Positions 29,570 through 40,976 of a stretch of DNA of 64,000 nucleotides are shown here, piece by piece. Origin of the DNA: Tolypocladium sp. Sup5 PDA-1. Lineage: Eukaryota > Ascomycota > Sordariomycetes > Hypocreales > Ophiocordycipitaceae. Numbering within the stretch: the stretch's first letter is position 1; the number at the start of each line of letters is the position of its first letter. Under the pieces are notes generated by a model. The model searched no databases and was not told the DNA's origin. It saw only the letters and a program-made list of their open reading frames with translations. The position numbers and the translations under genes were made by a program. The stretch lies in assembly GCA_000750105.3 (NCBI GenBank), contig JPHH03000010.1, positions 742,490-806,489 of the forward strand, read 5' to 3'.

Positions 29570-31603
29570 TCAAAGCGGCACAACAAAAACGTCGTCGACG
29601 TAAATCGGAGCAGCTCCTGCAGAGAAAGTAATAGAATTACAGCAGGAAGACGTCCTAGTGGAAACTGCCACCTGCTTGCCATTCAACGTCGCGCGAGCAC
29701 TGCCGTCAGCGCCAGCTGTGAGTTCCATAATGAGCCAGAAGCCAACTTCTGTGAGAGATAGGTCGGGGAACGTCACGGTGTTCGTGCCAAAGGCAACCGA
29801 AGCAGCGCTTCCAACTCCACCTGCCGCTGATGTGAACATTATTCTGGCATCCAGACGGAGCCCGCCTGTGGCAGCACCGTAGCTGCGCGACAATGTGCCA
29901 CCGGCCGGGATCTTGGCAGACTTTCCCGAGTCTCCCGCAGGATCAGCAACGATAGACACGCTTTTGTTCACTGTCCAGTTTGACAAGCTGGAGTCGTCGA
30001 ACGCACTGATCCACAGCGGGACTTTCGTGGCGCCTCCGCTGTAGAATCCCATGTTTTTGTGCGATGTCGGGTTCGAAAAGAAATCCTTCTCAGCATCGTA
30101 GGCGATTTCAATGGCAGATCCGGATGCCGGAGAATTTGCCAAGAGCAAGTAGGCATTAGGATCTCTTAGTCCTGGAGCTGTAAGCTGTGGTGCCGTCGTC
30201 AAAGTGTTTACTGCCTCGGCGTATGTAGCGATTGCCCCGTAGAAGATGTTGTTGGTGACATTGAATTGGGGGCTATCAAGAGTCCAGCTGACTGTCCCAG
30301 ATCCAGACTTCCTGATAATGTTGTTCGCCAATATAACGTCCAGGCTGAGGTTCTTTGGCGATAGAACCATTTGCGGAGAGAGGCCATCGCCGATGGAAAT
30401 TGTGTTTTTGTAGATAGCTCCTCCGACCAAGTCTCCTGGGCAGATCTGAAAGACTCGAGCCCTATCGTTGACCGAGAGGTTATACCGGATGGTGAAGTTT
30501 CTGGTCGGCTTGTCATATGGGCAGAGAAGAAAGAAGCCTCCTTCGTTGTCGTGGGAGACGTTGTACTCGAACACTGTTCCAGATGTAGAGTGATCCACAT
30601 CATAAGACATTCCTGCGAGAGCGGTGAGAACCTGCAATGAGGACGGCATAGGGCTCGAAGCTTCCTACTTACCATCGTGCGTGGTCTTTCCTCCAGAGAC
30701 AACATTGTGCTGGAACAGACTCCCATCGCTGTTGGCTGTCCAAATCCCTGCATTGTTTCCGCCAGAACCGTTGTTGAATGTCGTCACATAGTTGTATGAT
30801 GTCACAGCGTCCACGTTGCCAGTGATGACAATTCCATCTCCCCCAATGTCAGAGAGACGGTTGTTGCGGATCTGCAGGCCGGTGGACGGGTACCACGATT
30901 GCGAGCACAGAGAATACCAAAAGGCGGCCAGGGCCTCTCTGCGACACCAATTCGACCAAGTGTAGATGCCTTGTCGGCCAACGGACTTGATAAAGTTATC
31001 TTCGATAAGGATATTTGTAAAGTATGTTGGCGTCGAGCTGCCGGCAGCTTCGAGAACAATTCCTCCAGAAGCATTGGCGTATTTACCCACAGGCAGGCTG
31101 CCTCCCATCGTCGACGGCATGTAGCCCTGGACATCGTGTATGTAGAGCCCCCTGAGCGTGATGTCACTGACCTGGCCGGCATCTTTGGCGTATACATACA
31201 GTCCACGTCGCGCTGTCTTATTGTTTCCCGGGTTGGTTATCTCGAGGTCCTGGACAACAACATGCGAGACGCTGTCGATCAGGACGCTGCTCAACTGTGT
31301 CGGCTCAGCCGTCACGATCGGCGGCGGCAAATTCTTGTCCCCGTAGGACTGAATGATAATTGGCGAGCCGACTGACCCGTTTGCGTTCAGTTCCAAGGCT
31401 TGGGAGAAGTGAGTGCCTCGTTTCAAGAGAAGATTGTCGCCAGGTGCGGGATGCAAGGCGCGGATGCCCTTGAGGGTGTTGAATGGCAACGACGAGCTGC
31501 CATCACCGTTCTGCGAGGCCGATGCGTCAAAGTAAAAGTCCCTTGCCGCAATGCCGCGTAACCAGCCGGCCAAGAGTATCAGATAGCCGTTCAAGTGCTT
31601 CAT
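29570..31603 (-). CDS. Secreted right-handed parallel beta-helix protein
   Basis: A 657-residue protein, probably an extracellular polysaccharide-acting enzyme. The first ATG is at 31603; five codons upstream are open only from a GTG. The signal peptide MKHLNGYLILLAGWLRGIAA is followed by a pectate-lyase-like beta-helix: FNTLKGIRALHPAPGDNLLL at the start and repeated short coils such as GLYIHDVQGYMP, NILIEDNFIKSVGRQGIY and LQIRNNRLSDIGGDGIVITG. Exon 1 (31603-30673) joins exon 2 (30612-29570) through a 60-bp intron, giving THDGMSYDVDHSTSG and FEYNVSHDNEGGFF. The last 200 residues look like a separate beta-sandwich ending PIYVDDVFVVPL. Sequons are abundant. The substrate and the lyase/hydrolase distinction cannot be read. 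A TATA-like element lies at 31679-31686. Confidence 0.82.
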
Positions 31604-31678
31604 GTTGGTCCGATCCACAATGATGGTGATTTATCAAATGGAGATCTGAATTCTGCCTTCATGGACTGACATCCGTGT

Positions 31679-31686
31679 CTTATATA
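31679..31686 (-). promoter_or_regulatory. TATA-like element of the beta-helix gene
   Basis: TATATAAG on the minus strand, about 76 bp upstream of the ATG at 31603. Confidence 0.45.
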
Positions 31687-32205
31687 CGAGAGTCATGGTG
31701 GTACGCCGCATCCTCATAGGTGCCCAAGTCAACCGTGTTCGGAGATATCGACCCGATGTTGCGATCGGTTGATTGTCAAGCGTCTCGCGTCTTGGACACA
31801 CGAAATGGCGTCAAGGGTGTTCCCACCAAAGTTTCCTCGTATGGCCGGCCGAGTTCTGAAACAGCTTCCTCATTGATGCGCGCATGGTGCCCAAGTCGGG
31901 CTAAGCAAGGAACCCACATAGTTCGGTTTCTTATGGCTGCGGGGATGATAACATCATCAGTGGTGTTCGCGGTCGTATGTAGCCGACGACCCGTAGCCGA
32001 TAGGCCGGTGGTATACACAACAGCACGAGTGAACTTGAATTCTTTGTATTAATCAGATTGAAAACCATACTACTATCAAGTGATGGAAATATATCCCGAG
32101 AAATGAAATCCCCACTGCCGCCTCACATCTCCCACGGGCCATCTTGCCTTGCGCAGCGTATCTGTATGAGCTAGAATCCACCGATTTTTCATGATTCAAT
32201 CCAAA
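31687..32205. other. Intergenic region, nothing recognised
   Basis: About 520 bp between the beta-helix and polyamine oxidase genes. Short open frames on both strands show no motifs. Confidence 0.45.
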
Positions 32206-34199
32206 CTACTTGTTATACACTGTGGCCGGGATGTTTCTTCTCGCTTTGCTGGAAGAGAAGCTGCTGGTCGCCCAGCCGTTGAGCAGATTATAATGCTGCA
32301 GCGGCGATGTGCCGTACAGTTTCTCATAATGCGGGCGAGCACCGCATTCCTCTTGGTCGTTATATACCTTCACGCAACGATTTTGCAAGAGGCCAGCAAC
32401 CTGCTCGCCGGCCTCGCGACCTTCGAACCAAGCGCCTTGCAAGAACCCAAAGTATTCAGCGCTGATGGCTTCACCGGCGAACCACAGTCGGTCCACGTTT
32501 GCTCGCAGGTTCTGATGCATCTCCAAGGTCGTCCCGATTGGCCAGTTGGAGTAGCTGCCGTATGCCCAAGGTGTCTTTGTCCATCGCGGATACATGAACG
32601 CGGTGGGCTCGGGTATCTTCTTGTCCGGGAACATTTGACGCAGGACCTCCAGGGCCTCCTCCTTGGTTTGGTCATCTGATTGCTGCTCGACCCGGAAAGA
32701 CTCGTCGTTTGTCACCGTGACAAAGATGATGTTGGAGCCGGGCATGAAGCCTTCTGTCGACAGGGACTGCCAAAGGGCGTAATATCCACGGGTAGTCGGC
32801 GATGCGTAGAGCAAGTACTGCGTGTCTTCTGGCCAGAATGTCTCGTCGAACTGAAAGAAAATCTTGGTGTACGTGCCCATGGAGAATTTCTGGATCGCAG
32901 TCTCCTTCCATTTGGGCAGCTCGGGGCTGAACTTGACCACGTCGTTCTGCAGCACACCCAGGGAGAATGTGCAGATGGCGTATGCGGCGGAGACACAGCT
33001 GCCATCTTCATTGTGCACGGTGACGCCGGTATCCGTGTAAGAAACATTGGTTACCTTGGTATTTAGCAGCAGTCGATGGTCGTTTGGCTTCAAGAATGTT
33101 GCCGCTTCGCCGTCAATGATGGCACTGAAGCCGCGTGGGTCGATGACAAAGTTGTTCGCGTCGCTGAACTGGTTGAAGGTGAGGTTATCGCCCGCAGATC
33201 CGAAGATCATGGACGACTCCTCGGGTGGGAAAGCAGTCTCCCAATCTGTGGCTTCGTCAGCTGTGTGTGTTGCAGCCTTTGGCTCTGTGAGCACTTACCC
33301 CAGCTCCAGTATTCGACAGCTTGTGCAGCCATGTTTCCGTGCTTTGGGTTCCACCCAGCCAAAGCGAGTCCGCTTCTTGCACTCTGGTCCTGCAGGTTTT
33401 CGGCGAGGAGCCTGCCGGCTTCTACGGTCATACTATTTGCAGCTTCTTCGTAGACATCAAGCAGATGGCTGTAGTCCGTGTAGCCCGTTTCGTTGTACGT
33501 CAAGATCGAGCTGTAGTTGGAATACGTGTTTTTGAGGTTGTACTTCTTTGCCTTTGGTATGGGTCAGCACGATGCTATCGCTGTTCAAACTGTTGGCCAA
33601 TTGCTAAGACTTACAAAGGTCCACACAGGGTTTTCTTATCACCACGTTAGCAACTGGTTTCGACGGTGCATGGATGCATAGGTAACTAACCTGGGCCTCC
33701 AGGGTGGCCAAGACCTTGGATCTGTAAAGACGTCGTCAGAACGAGGTGGGGACGGCGTCCAGGCGTGGTCAACGTACCCAGTTCGCGCCGACCTCGACGG
33801 TATACGGCGATCCATCCTTCTGCGCGCCAAACTTCGTGTGATGAGCACGTCCGCCAATTACGTTCTGGTACTCTATGATGACAAAGTCCGATATGGAGGC
33901 GTTGGACAGAGCTTGCTGGCGACATGTTAGACACGAGTAAACAAAAAGGCGCGCTTCGTTGTCGCACTTACAGCAGCAGTGATTCCCGCCATGCCTCCTC
34001 CCCTGCGCAAAGGTCAGCCAGCCATTTTCTTTTTCCTCGTTATGTGACAGGTGAAAGCTTTGGACACGAACAGAATTGCCACGGTCGTTTTTCTGCAAGA
34101 TTCATCTCGCCGAGGGGAGTGCGCGACGCTTGCAACCGACGTCTCGGCTCCGAGGGCCGCAATTGCAGCAATGACACAGAAGGATGATTTGGACAGCAT
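32206..34199 (-). CDS. Secreted FAD-dependent polyamine/amine oxidase
   Basis: A flavin amine oxidase of 546 residues that would oxidise polyamines or related amines, releasing H2O2. Seven exons sum to 1641 bp: 34199-34072, 34002-33972, 33915-33778, 33721-33691, 33634-33615, 33551-33299 and 33245-32206. A signal peptide (MLSKSSFCVIAAIAALGAE) precedes the FAD-binding VAILGGGMAGITAAQAL and the IGGRAHH segment that contacts the flavin. VEVGANWIQGLGHPGGPENP is the typical polyamine-oxidase block. The C-terminal flavin motif is LWFAGEAISAEYFGFLQGAW. Two of the exons are only 20 and 31 bp, which could defeat automatic gene finders. Sequons and the signal point to secretion. Substrate type is inferred from family resemblance to fungal polyamine oxidases. 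Confidence 0.92.
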
Positions 34200-35088
34200 T
34201 GTATCCCAGGTGAGCTCAAGGAGCAGGTTTGGGGAAATGCTTCGGGGCGACTGCTCGGTCACAACAAGTCAAGATTAACTCGCGATATGTGGCCTCTTAT
34301 ACTTTTTGCCCGGATACGCCTTCAGGTACCCGACCGCGTGGCTCAGAATGGGTTTGATAACACGGCATAACCTTTACGAACGCCTTGCCGCGGTGCCCAA
34401 CTTGATCCCGGCCTGGACTCCACTAGAAAATCCGTATTAACACATTGGCGCTCCCCATGTCTCAGCCACGGCTTGTTGTGTTGCCGCATTACTGGATCGT
34501 CGGCTTCTATCCGTCTGGCGTTCTGTAGTCCGTACGTACGAAGTACACACAATCCAGCTATAAACAAGCACGCGAGCCCCGGTCCGCGCCGTTGCCCGCA
34601 GGCTATCGCAACTTCAAAACAGGCTACGCTCCCCTCCGCTTGACAGCTTACGGCAGGAGCGTAGGAAACTGTGGAAATTCACTGGAGACATCCCACTTCC
34701 CCGCACGTTCTCCTTCCTCCAGCCCCTCCCGGTGGAGGTTGGATCGCACTGGAGACCGGAGTCGCCAGCGAATCGTCGCCCGAGGCCCCCCTGACCGACA
34801 AGATAATCAGCGCGGCGCTCCCTGTCTTGCTCCTGCACCTCCAGCAGACACTGATAAATACTCCGTAGATCGGCGACATTTGCCCGAAGCAGCTAGCGAC
34901 GGCGTTGATTGTAGCTGTCATCGGATCCCGTTGGCACCGCAGGCAATCGCGTCGGCCTCCCGCGCGCTCCGATAGTAGCTGGGTGATCAGTGGTTGGTCC
35001 TGATGCCCACGACTTCCAGATCAACTATCGGGCGCCGCCCATCGTCGTCCTTTGTTTTTGGTATCATTTTATCGAGCGTTTAGCGACC
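34200..35088. other. Divergent intergenic region (oxidase / permease)
   Basis: About 0.9 kb between the polyamine oxidase (minus) and the APC permease (plus), so it holds both promoters. A TATA-like GTATAAGAG for the oxidase lies near 34290-34305 on the minus strand. No gene is recognised. Confidence 0.45.
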
Positions 35089-37560
35089 ATGAAGCCCGAG
35101 TACGAACAGGAGGATGATGCGCAGCTCGCGGCCATGGGCCATCAGCCCGAGCTGAAGCGAAACTTTTCCACGCTGTAAGGCTGGGTCCCCTTCTTGTAAG
35201 CTGGGCGAGATCGATATTGAGTCTTCTCTAGGTCCATGCTTGGGTTGGCGTTTGCAGTCTTGAATGTAAGCATCCATCTTGTTCAAAACACACTGTAGAC
35301 GCGAAAACACGTGGCCCCCGCTGACCAAGCCCAATGTTCAAAGTCTTGGACTGCACTTTCAGCGAGTTTGTCTGTTAGCTTGACCTCTGGTGGTAGCACG
35401 AGTATCATTTGGGGTTTGTGCATTGTCTTGGCCGCTCCTGCGGCAGCGAACCACAGGGCCAGCTGACCCTGTCACTTCAGGTCTCTTCACAGCAGGAATC
35501 TGCAATCTGTGCATTGCAGCGTCACTTGCCGAGTTTCTGTCTGCATACCCAACGTAAGTCTCGCATATCTGCACGCGACCCCCTCACGACAGGAATGTGT
35601 ACTGATGCAATAACCGCCGGTACAGAGCAGGAGGTCAATACCATTGGGTAGCTGGTAAGACGACCTGCCACTCGCGGCCCGTTCTTGAGATAGCTTTGCT
35701 AACGAATGACAGTTAGTACGTTCTGAAACTGCTGCTCTGGGACCTGCGGCTCCAGAACCCTTCTGACGGATTATTCAGTTTCATGGCCCAAATGGGTTCC
35801 AATACTGTCCTGGATTACCGGCTGGATAAACGTGGCAGGATGGGTTCGCCGCCTAACACGCGATTTCCGCGGCGGGTTTAACTGACCAGCTCCCTCATAG
35901 ATCGCTCTCGTCGCCACAAACGCATTGCTATCCAGCCAACTGATTGTCGGAGTCATCTCAGCACTCCATCCGGTATGTGAGAGCAGCCTGGTTCTTGCTA
36001 CACATAGCTCACAAGACCAAAGGATTATGAAGCACAAAGATGGCACCAGTTTCTCATCTACATCGGACTAACGCTGCTCTCTTTCGTTATCAACGCCTTC
36101 CTGAACTCGCTACTCCCACTAATCTACCATGGAGCCTTTATATGGTCTATCGGCGGCTTCGTTATCGTGTCCATCACGGTGCTTGCTTGCGCTGCTCCAG
36201 ATTACAATTCGGCATACTTTGTCTTTTGCGACTTTATCAACCAGACAGGATGTAAGTTTCTTGCACTTCATGGGCACAAGTGGCGGTGATGCTAACCGGC
36301 AACAGGGCCTGACGGTGTTGCCTGGCTCCTGGGGGTAAGCACACCTCGTTGAAGGCATAGTATCGGCAGCTTACATTTCTCTAGCTGCTTCAAGGCGGAC
36401 TCGGCGTCACTGCATTTGTAAATATTCATGTTCCTCCTGCGGTTTTCATGAGCTTACCAGTCTTGTTTATAGGACGCTGTGGCACACATGATCGAGGGTA
36501 AGTCGTCGCCGTTTGCTCGCTATGTTTGATCGCGAAGCTCACTCGGCGATGAACTGCTTCAGAAATTCCTCAAGCATCTGCCGAAGGGCCCAAGATCATG
36601 ATCGTTTGCGTCGGCATCGGAACCTTCACGGGTGCCATCTTTCTGATTGTGCTCTTATTCGTCTCCGGTAACATCGAAGAAGTCATCACTTCGAGCGCAG
36701 GTCCGCTTTTGCAGATCCTAATCCATGCGACAAAGAGCAATGCTGGAGCAATCTGCCTACTGATGTGAGTAGATCTCGAATTGCACCTAGCTATGAGGGG
36801 GTAATAACTAACTGTTAAGGCTGCCCCTCGTCTGTCTTGTGTTTGCGACTCTCAGCGTAATGACAACTAGCAGCCGCATGATCTTTGCATTCGCTCGGTG
36901 AGTAGTCCGCTGCCAACGCTGGTTGCGGCCAGAATCATGAAGCTAATAACTAGCAGAGACGGCGGTCTGCCTGCCTCACGGTTCTTTGCCAAGGTCCATT
37001 CACGGCTTGGTCTGCCCCTTAATGCTCTAATTCTGACCTCGGTCATTGTGGTTCTTTTCGGACTCATCTTCCTGGGATCCACAAGGTAAGTTTCTTTATG
37101 GTTCAACATGAAGACTTGTTTCCATGCTAACTCGACGGTTGGCAGCGCGTTCAACGCTATTATTTCCGCATCCGTAGTTGCGCTTGATCTATCGTATGCA
37201 ATGCCCATCGCGGTCAACTGCTTGCAGGGACGCAATACGCTGCCGGAGAGGAAGTGGCGCCTACCAAGCTGGCTCGGATGGACCGCGGATATCATCTCTC
37301 TCTCGTACATCTCTCTGACCACGGTCCTATTTCTCTTCCCCCCTGCACTACCCGTCACCGGAACCAACATGAGTATGTCTCCTTTCTGTCACGCCCCGTG
37401 TTTCATACCCTTGCGCTAATTCAGTCACACAGACTACTGCATTGTGGCATTTGCAATTATTGTCATCATCTCGGTCTTCCAGTGGATTGTGGATGGGCGG
37501 AAGAACTTTACAGGCCCCCGCGTCAATCTCGTCAGTGACCAAACTCTCCATATGGAATAG
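35089..37560 (+). CDS. APC-family amino-acid/GABA-type permease
   Basis: A plasma-membrane permease of 502 residues with about twelve helices. Sixteen exons sum to 1509 bp: 35089-35174, 35232-35265, 35344-35413, 35481-35553, 35626-35654, 35779-35843, 35901-35972, 36023-36251, 36306-36334, 36385-36417, 36473-36497, 36563-36764, 36820-36897, 36957-37085, 37146-37372 and 37433-37560. The cytosolic start ELKRNFSTLSMLGLAFAVLN and NSWTALSASLSVSLTSGG, AGICNLCIAASLAEFLSAYP, AGGQYHWVA and WPKWVPILSWITGWINVAGW are hallmarks of fungal GABA/choline-type APC carriers. DAVAHMIEEIPQASAEGPK is the conserved motif between helices 6 and 7. Fifteen introns in a 2.5-kb gene is high, with exons as short as 25-34 bp. 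The transported compound is not certain. Confidence 0.92.
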
Positions 37561-38239
37561 AACTCATGGTGCAGTTCAATGATTTTGGATGAATTCTGTT
37601 GGAAGATGAAATCATCTTCGGGCATATGGTTGGAGCATGACGTCCCCAGTGGGAAAGTCTCGAGTGGTTTCAAGCTGCCATTTGATGCGGATTTCCAGGC
37701 TGCAGGCCAGGTGTGCCCGTACTGCCTCGACGACCATGCCATTTCCCGGGTATGGCAAGATATCGGGCGACGAAGCTCGTGTATACCAGCTTCATCTTCG
37801 AGTCGGACACTTTACTCGCAACTTTCCGGGCATTCGGACGCTTCTGCTGAACGTTGTTTTGGAGTCCGACGATTCCTGATATTGGAGGTAATTACTCGGT
37901 GTCATAAAATAAATCCGGAATCCACCATTCACATGTACAGCATATCGGTGCCATACAGAGCCGTAGCGAAACAAGTAATTGTGAAAAGCCACGTCATGAA
38001 CCACTGTGTTACACAATCATGCACGGTGGTGCCTCACTGACGGTAGTTGGTTACAGCGCATGTTTGGCTGCATTGGAGAACGTCACCTCGTCCGAAACAG
38101 CTCCGGCTTGCATTAGTTGACCGTTATTTGGCCAGGCAGCCGTTTCATCAAACCTATCTCCAAACTTTCGTTTCTCCGTTTCGCACCATCAGCAGGAACA
38201 TCGAAGAATCACCGTGGAGCCGAATCGCTAGATGCAGCG
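37561..38239. other. Intergenic region, promoter of the AMP ligase
   Basis: About 680 bp with no gene recognised. Confidence 0.45.
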
Positions 38240-40194
38240 ATGACCGCCAGAACAACAAGAAAGTTCCCGAATGACCCCATTTTGGTCAAGCTGCTCCATT
38301 CTGCGAAGCTGACTACTGAGCACATCATTCACGATGCCTATGGCTTCGACAAGACGTACGCAGATCTTCTCGGGGACATCATGCAGACGCGTGATGCCAT
38401 TCGAGCCAATCTGCCCCCGACGGCCCTCAGTGCGCATGGCATTTTGAATGACGATCGCCCCTACGTCTGCGTTTTGACGCGCAGCGGATACGAGTTTTTG
38501 GTGGCCTTCTTCGCCATTCGAGCAATCGGCGGCGCCTGCATTCCGTTCGGTAGGCAACAGAACAAGCGTCCAAGATAGTACGGCTAATGGCTGTCCATCA
38601 ATAGGGTCAGGCATTCTCCCAGAGGAAGCAGAATACTTCATATCAGACACGAAGTCGACATGTCTGCTTATAAGCAGCACGCGCACCGAGCAGGCGGGCA
38701 AAATAAGTGAATGCATCAAGCAACATGGAGGGCCAGAGATAGCGACACTTGTAATCTCAAACGATGCATCGCCTCTGAGAGACATCGACATCGGAATTGA
38801 CGAGTCTCTCGAGATGAATCCTCAAGGCCCGGGCCTTGTCGTTTTCACTTCAGGAACTACTGGCCCTCCCAAAGGAGCCGTCCTACCAAAGCAGTGCGCT
38901 GTGTTCCAGCAAACTGCAGAGCCAAACAGTGCATCTCTCAGTTTTCGGCCGCCGCATTGGGTAGGGGGAGCGATGAGTCTTCTGATGGCACCACTTACCG
39001 GAATGAAGCTATACGTACTCAAAGAAAGAGCCAATGCGGAATCCATTTGGCAACTCTTGAAGAAGAACCGAATTACCTCGGCCTCCTTCACTCCAGCCAT
39101 GCTTCGACAGCTGAAGGAGGTATATACCGACAAGTTCAGCAGTCTTCCAGTGGAGGAGCAACAAAAGTATCTGGATGGATTCAACAGCCTAGTCAACATC
39201 AGGTGTGGTGGCGCCATGGTCTCGCCAACAACGCGAGCGTTTTGGACCAGCATGACCGGGCGGCCGTTCCAGAACATCTACGCGTCGACAGAGTGTGGTT
39301 GCGCCGTCCTACAAACAAACATCAATCAACCTACAAATTTAGAGGTAAGTCACCACGACAGCGTCCAACTATCCGCCAGGGCGAAATCTCATCATAAGCG
39401 CACAGCACTCGGTAGGTACTCCGACTCCGGGAGTCGAGGTGAAGCTATCGGAAGGTGATCACGGCGAAATTCTCGTCAAGAGTCCATGGATGCTTACTCA
39501 GTGCGTTGAAAGGAAAACCCGAACCTACAGACATGCACCAACAATAGACTAATCAAATCTTTGAAAAGCTACATTGGCGACGAGGAAGCCACCAAAGCCG
39601 CCTTTGATGAGGAGGGATATTTAAAGACAGGAGACCTGGCCCACATCGTGGATGGCGAATACGTTTTTGACGGTAGAGCTACTGCGGATTGTAAGTCTCA
39701 TCGCTGTAGTGGGAAGCTGTCCAATGTCAGGGGATTCACTGACAACTTGACTAGATGTCTTCTTCCATGGTTATCGTATCCAAAGCATTCGAGTTGAAGA
39801 CGCCCTGACAAACTTGCCTTACGTCTCAGAAGCATGTGTTGTTGGGGTTCCGGACCACGAGGCAAAAGAGCTCTGTGGTGCCCTCATTCGCCTCAAGCAT
39901 GGTGCCCCGAAGGAGGACATATCATTGGCACGGGTACGCGCGGACCTGTCAGAGACTCTGCCTGCGTACATGCGGCCCTACCTCTTGAGGGTTATGAACG
40001 GCGGCGAGGAGGTACCGCATACTGTATCCCTGAAGCCCATCAAGAGGGAGATTCTGAAACAGTTCTTCGGCATCACGGATTACTGGTCGGTCGAGGATCC
40101 GACCCCAGGCGTTGAGTCATGGGGTAATCAGCCAGTCCAACTTGAGGCGGAGACGAAGCCATGGGACTGGTGTGGGCTGCAACGGTCCGAGTAG
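38240..40194 (+). CDS. AMP-dependent acyl-CoA synthetase/ligase
   Basis: An ANL-superfamily enzyme of 575 residues that activates a carboxylic acid as acyl-AMP and normally transfers it to CoA. Five exons sum to 1728 bp: 38240-38549, 38605-39344, 39406-39500, 39548-39690 and 39755-40194. The P-loop-like motif VVFTSGTTGPPKGAVLPK (A3), the YASTECGCAVLQ motif (A5), GYLKTGDLAHI (A7) and FFHGYRIQSIRVEDAL (A8, slightly unusual) are present. VSLKPIKREIL may supply the A10 lysine. The protein resembles fungal acyl-CoA synthetases of the 4-coumarate/malonyl-CoA ligase group. It lacks a peroxisomal SKL-type end. Substrate unknown. Confidence 0.88.
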
Positions 40195-40976
40195 GTTCCG
40201 TTGTCTCAGTCACAGAGGCATGTATCTCTTCTAGTTGCGAAGGCTCTAGCTTTGTGCCTTGCGAGGGTTATAATGCACCATAAGGTACCTCAGCTAGCAA
40301 GAAGTCGCGTCCTAAGAAGTACCTCAGTGTAGCTCGAAATAATAATAGAGAGGAACCGCGAGGATTGGCGAGGGAGAAATAGCAAGGAACTGCAAGGAAC
40401 AAGGGAAATGTGGGGACGTACTAGGTTTCGACTTTCAGCCTTCGCGAACTAGAGGGGATGTCGTCCAGCATCAGCATTGGCGGTGAAAGCAGGAATGGGT
40501 AGCTTTGTGTCTCAAGGTCCTGACGATACATCATTTGCTTTTTCCTCAGCCCTGGCACCACTTCGGTGACAAGCTGCATGCTTACGGTGAGTTATTAGCT
40601 GCATCCTCAAGTTCATCCACGTCACATGCGGTCCACCACGGCCTCGTCACAGCCCTGTTAAATGACACATGTTACTCGGCAGTTAGTCCTAGGCACGGGT
40701 CCCAGAAGACGGTTCCGCGAGCTATAAGCCCGGTTGTCGCCTGGAGTATGCAACATCAACGGCAGTCAGTGGAGACTTGCATACGTATACTATTGACGCC
40801 ATTCCGCCTCACGGCTGATGCGGAGAAGCGAATACCATGGCCTCCGACCGCGCTCTTGCGCACACAATCTTTGAACCTTCTGGCAGCTTTCTGGCGGCTC
40901 CTGTTGACTAGACCCCGCTGTCTTGAAGAGACATCTCTTGCGAACCCGACAGGATAGCCTCAGAACATCGTATGGC
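40195..40976. other. Intergenic region, nothing recognised
   Basis: About 780 bp between the AMP ligase and the PLP enzyme. An open plus-strand frame at 40505-40957 has no recognisable domain. Confidence 0.4.

Noticed and set aside
34140..34170. CGCAATTGC site in the polyamine oxidase exon
   Set aside because: Contains CAATTG but lacks the CGGCAATTG core and lies in coding sequence, so I did not count it with the operator-like sites.
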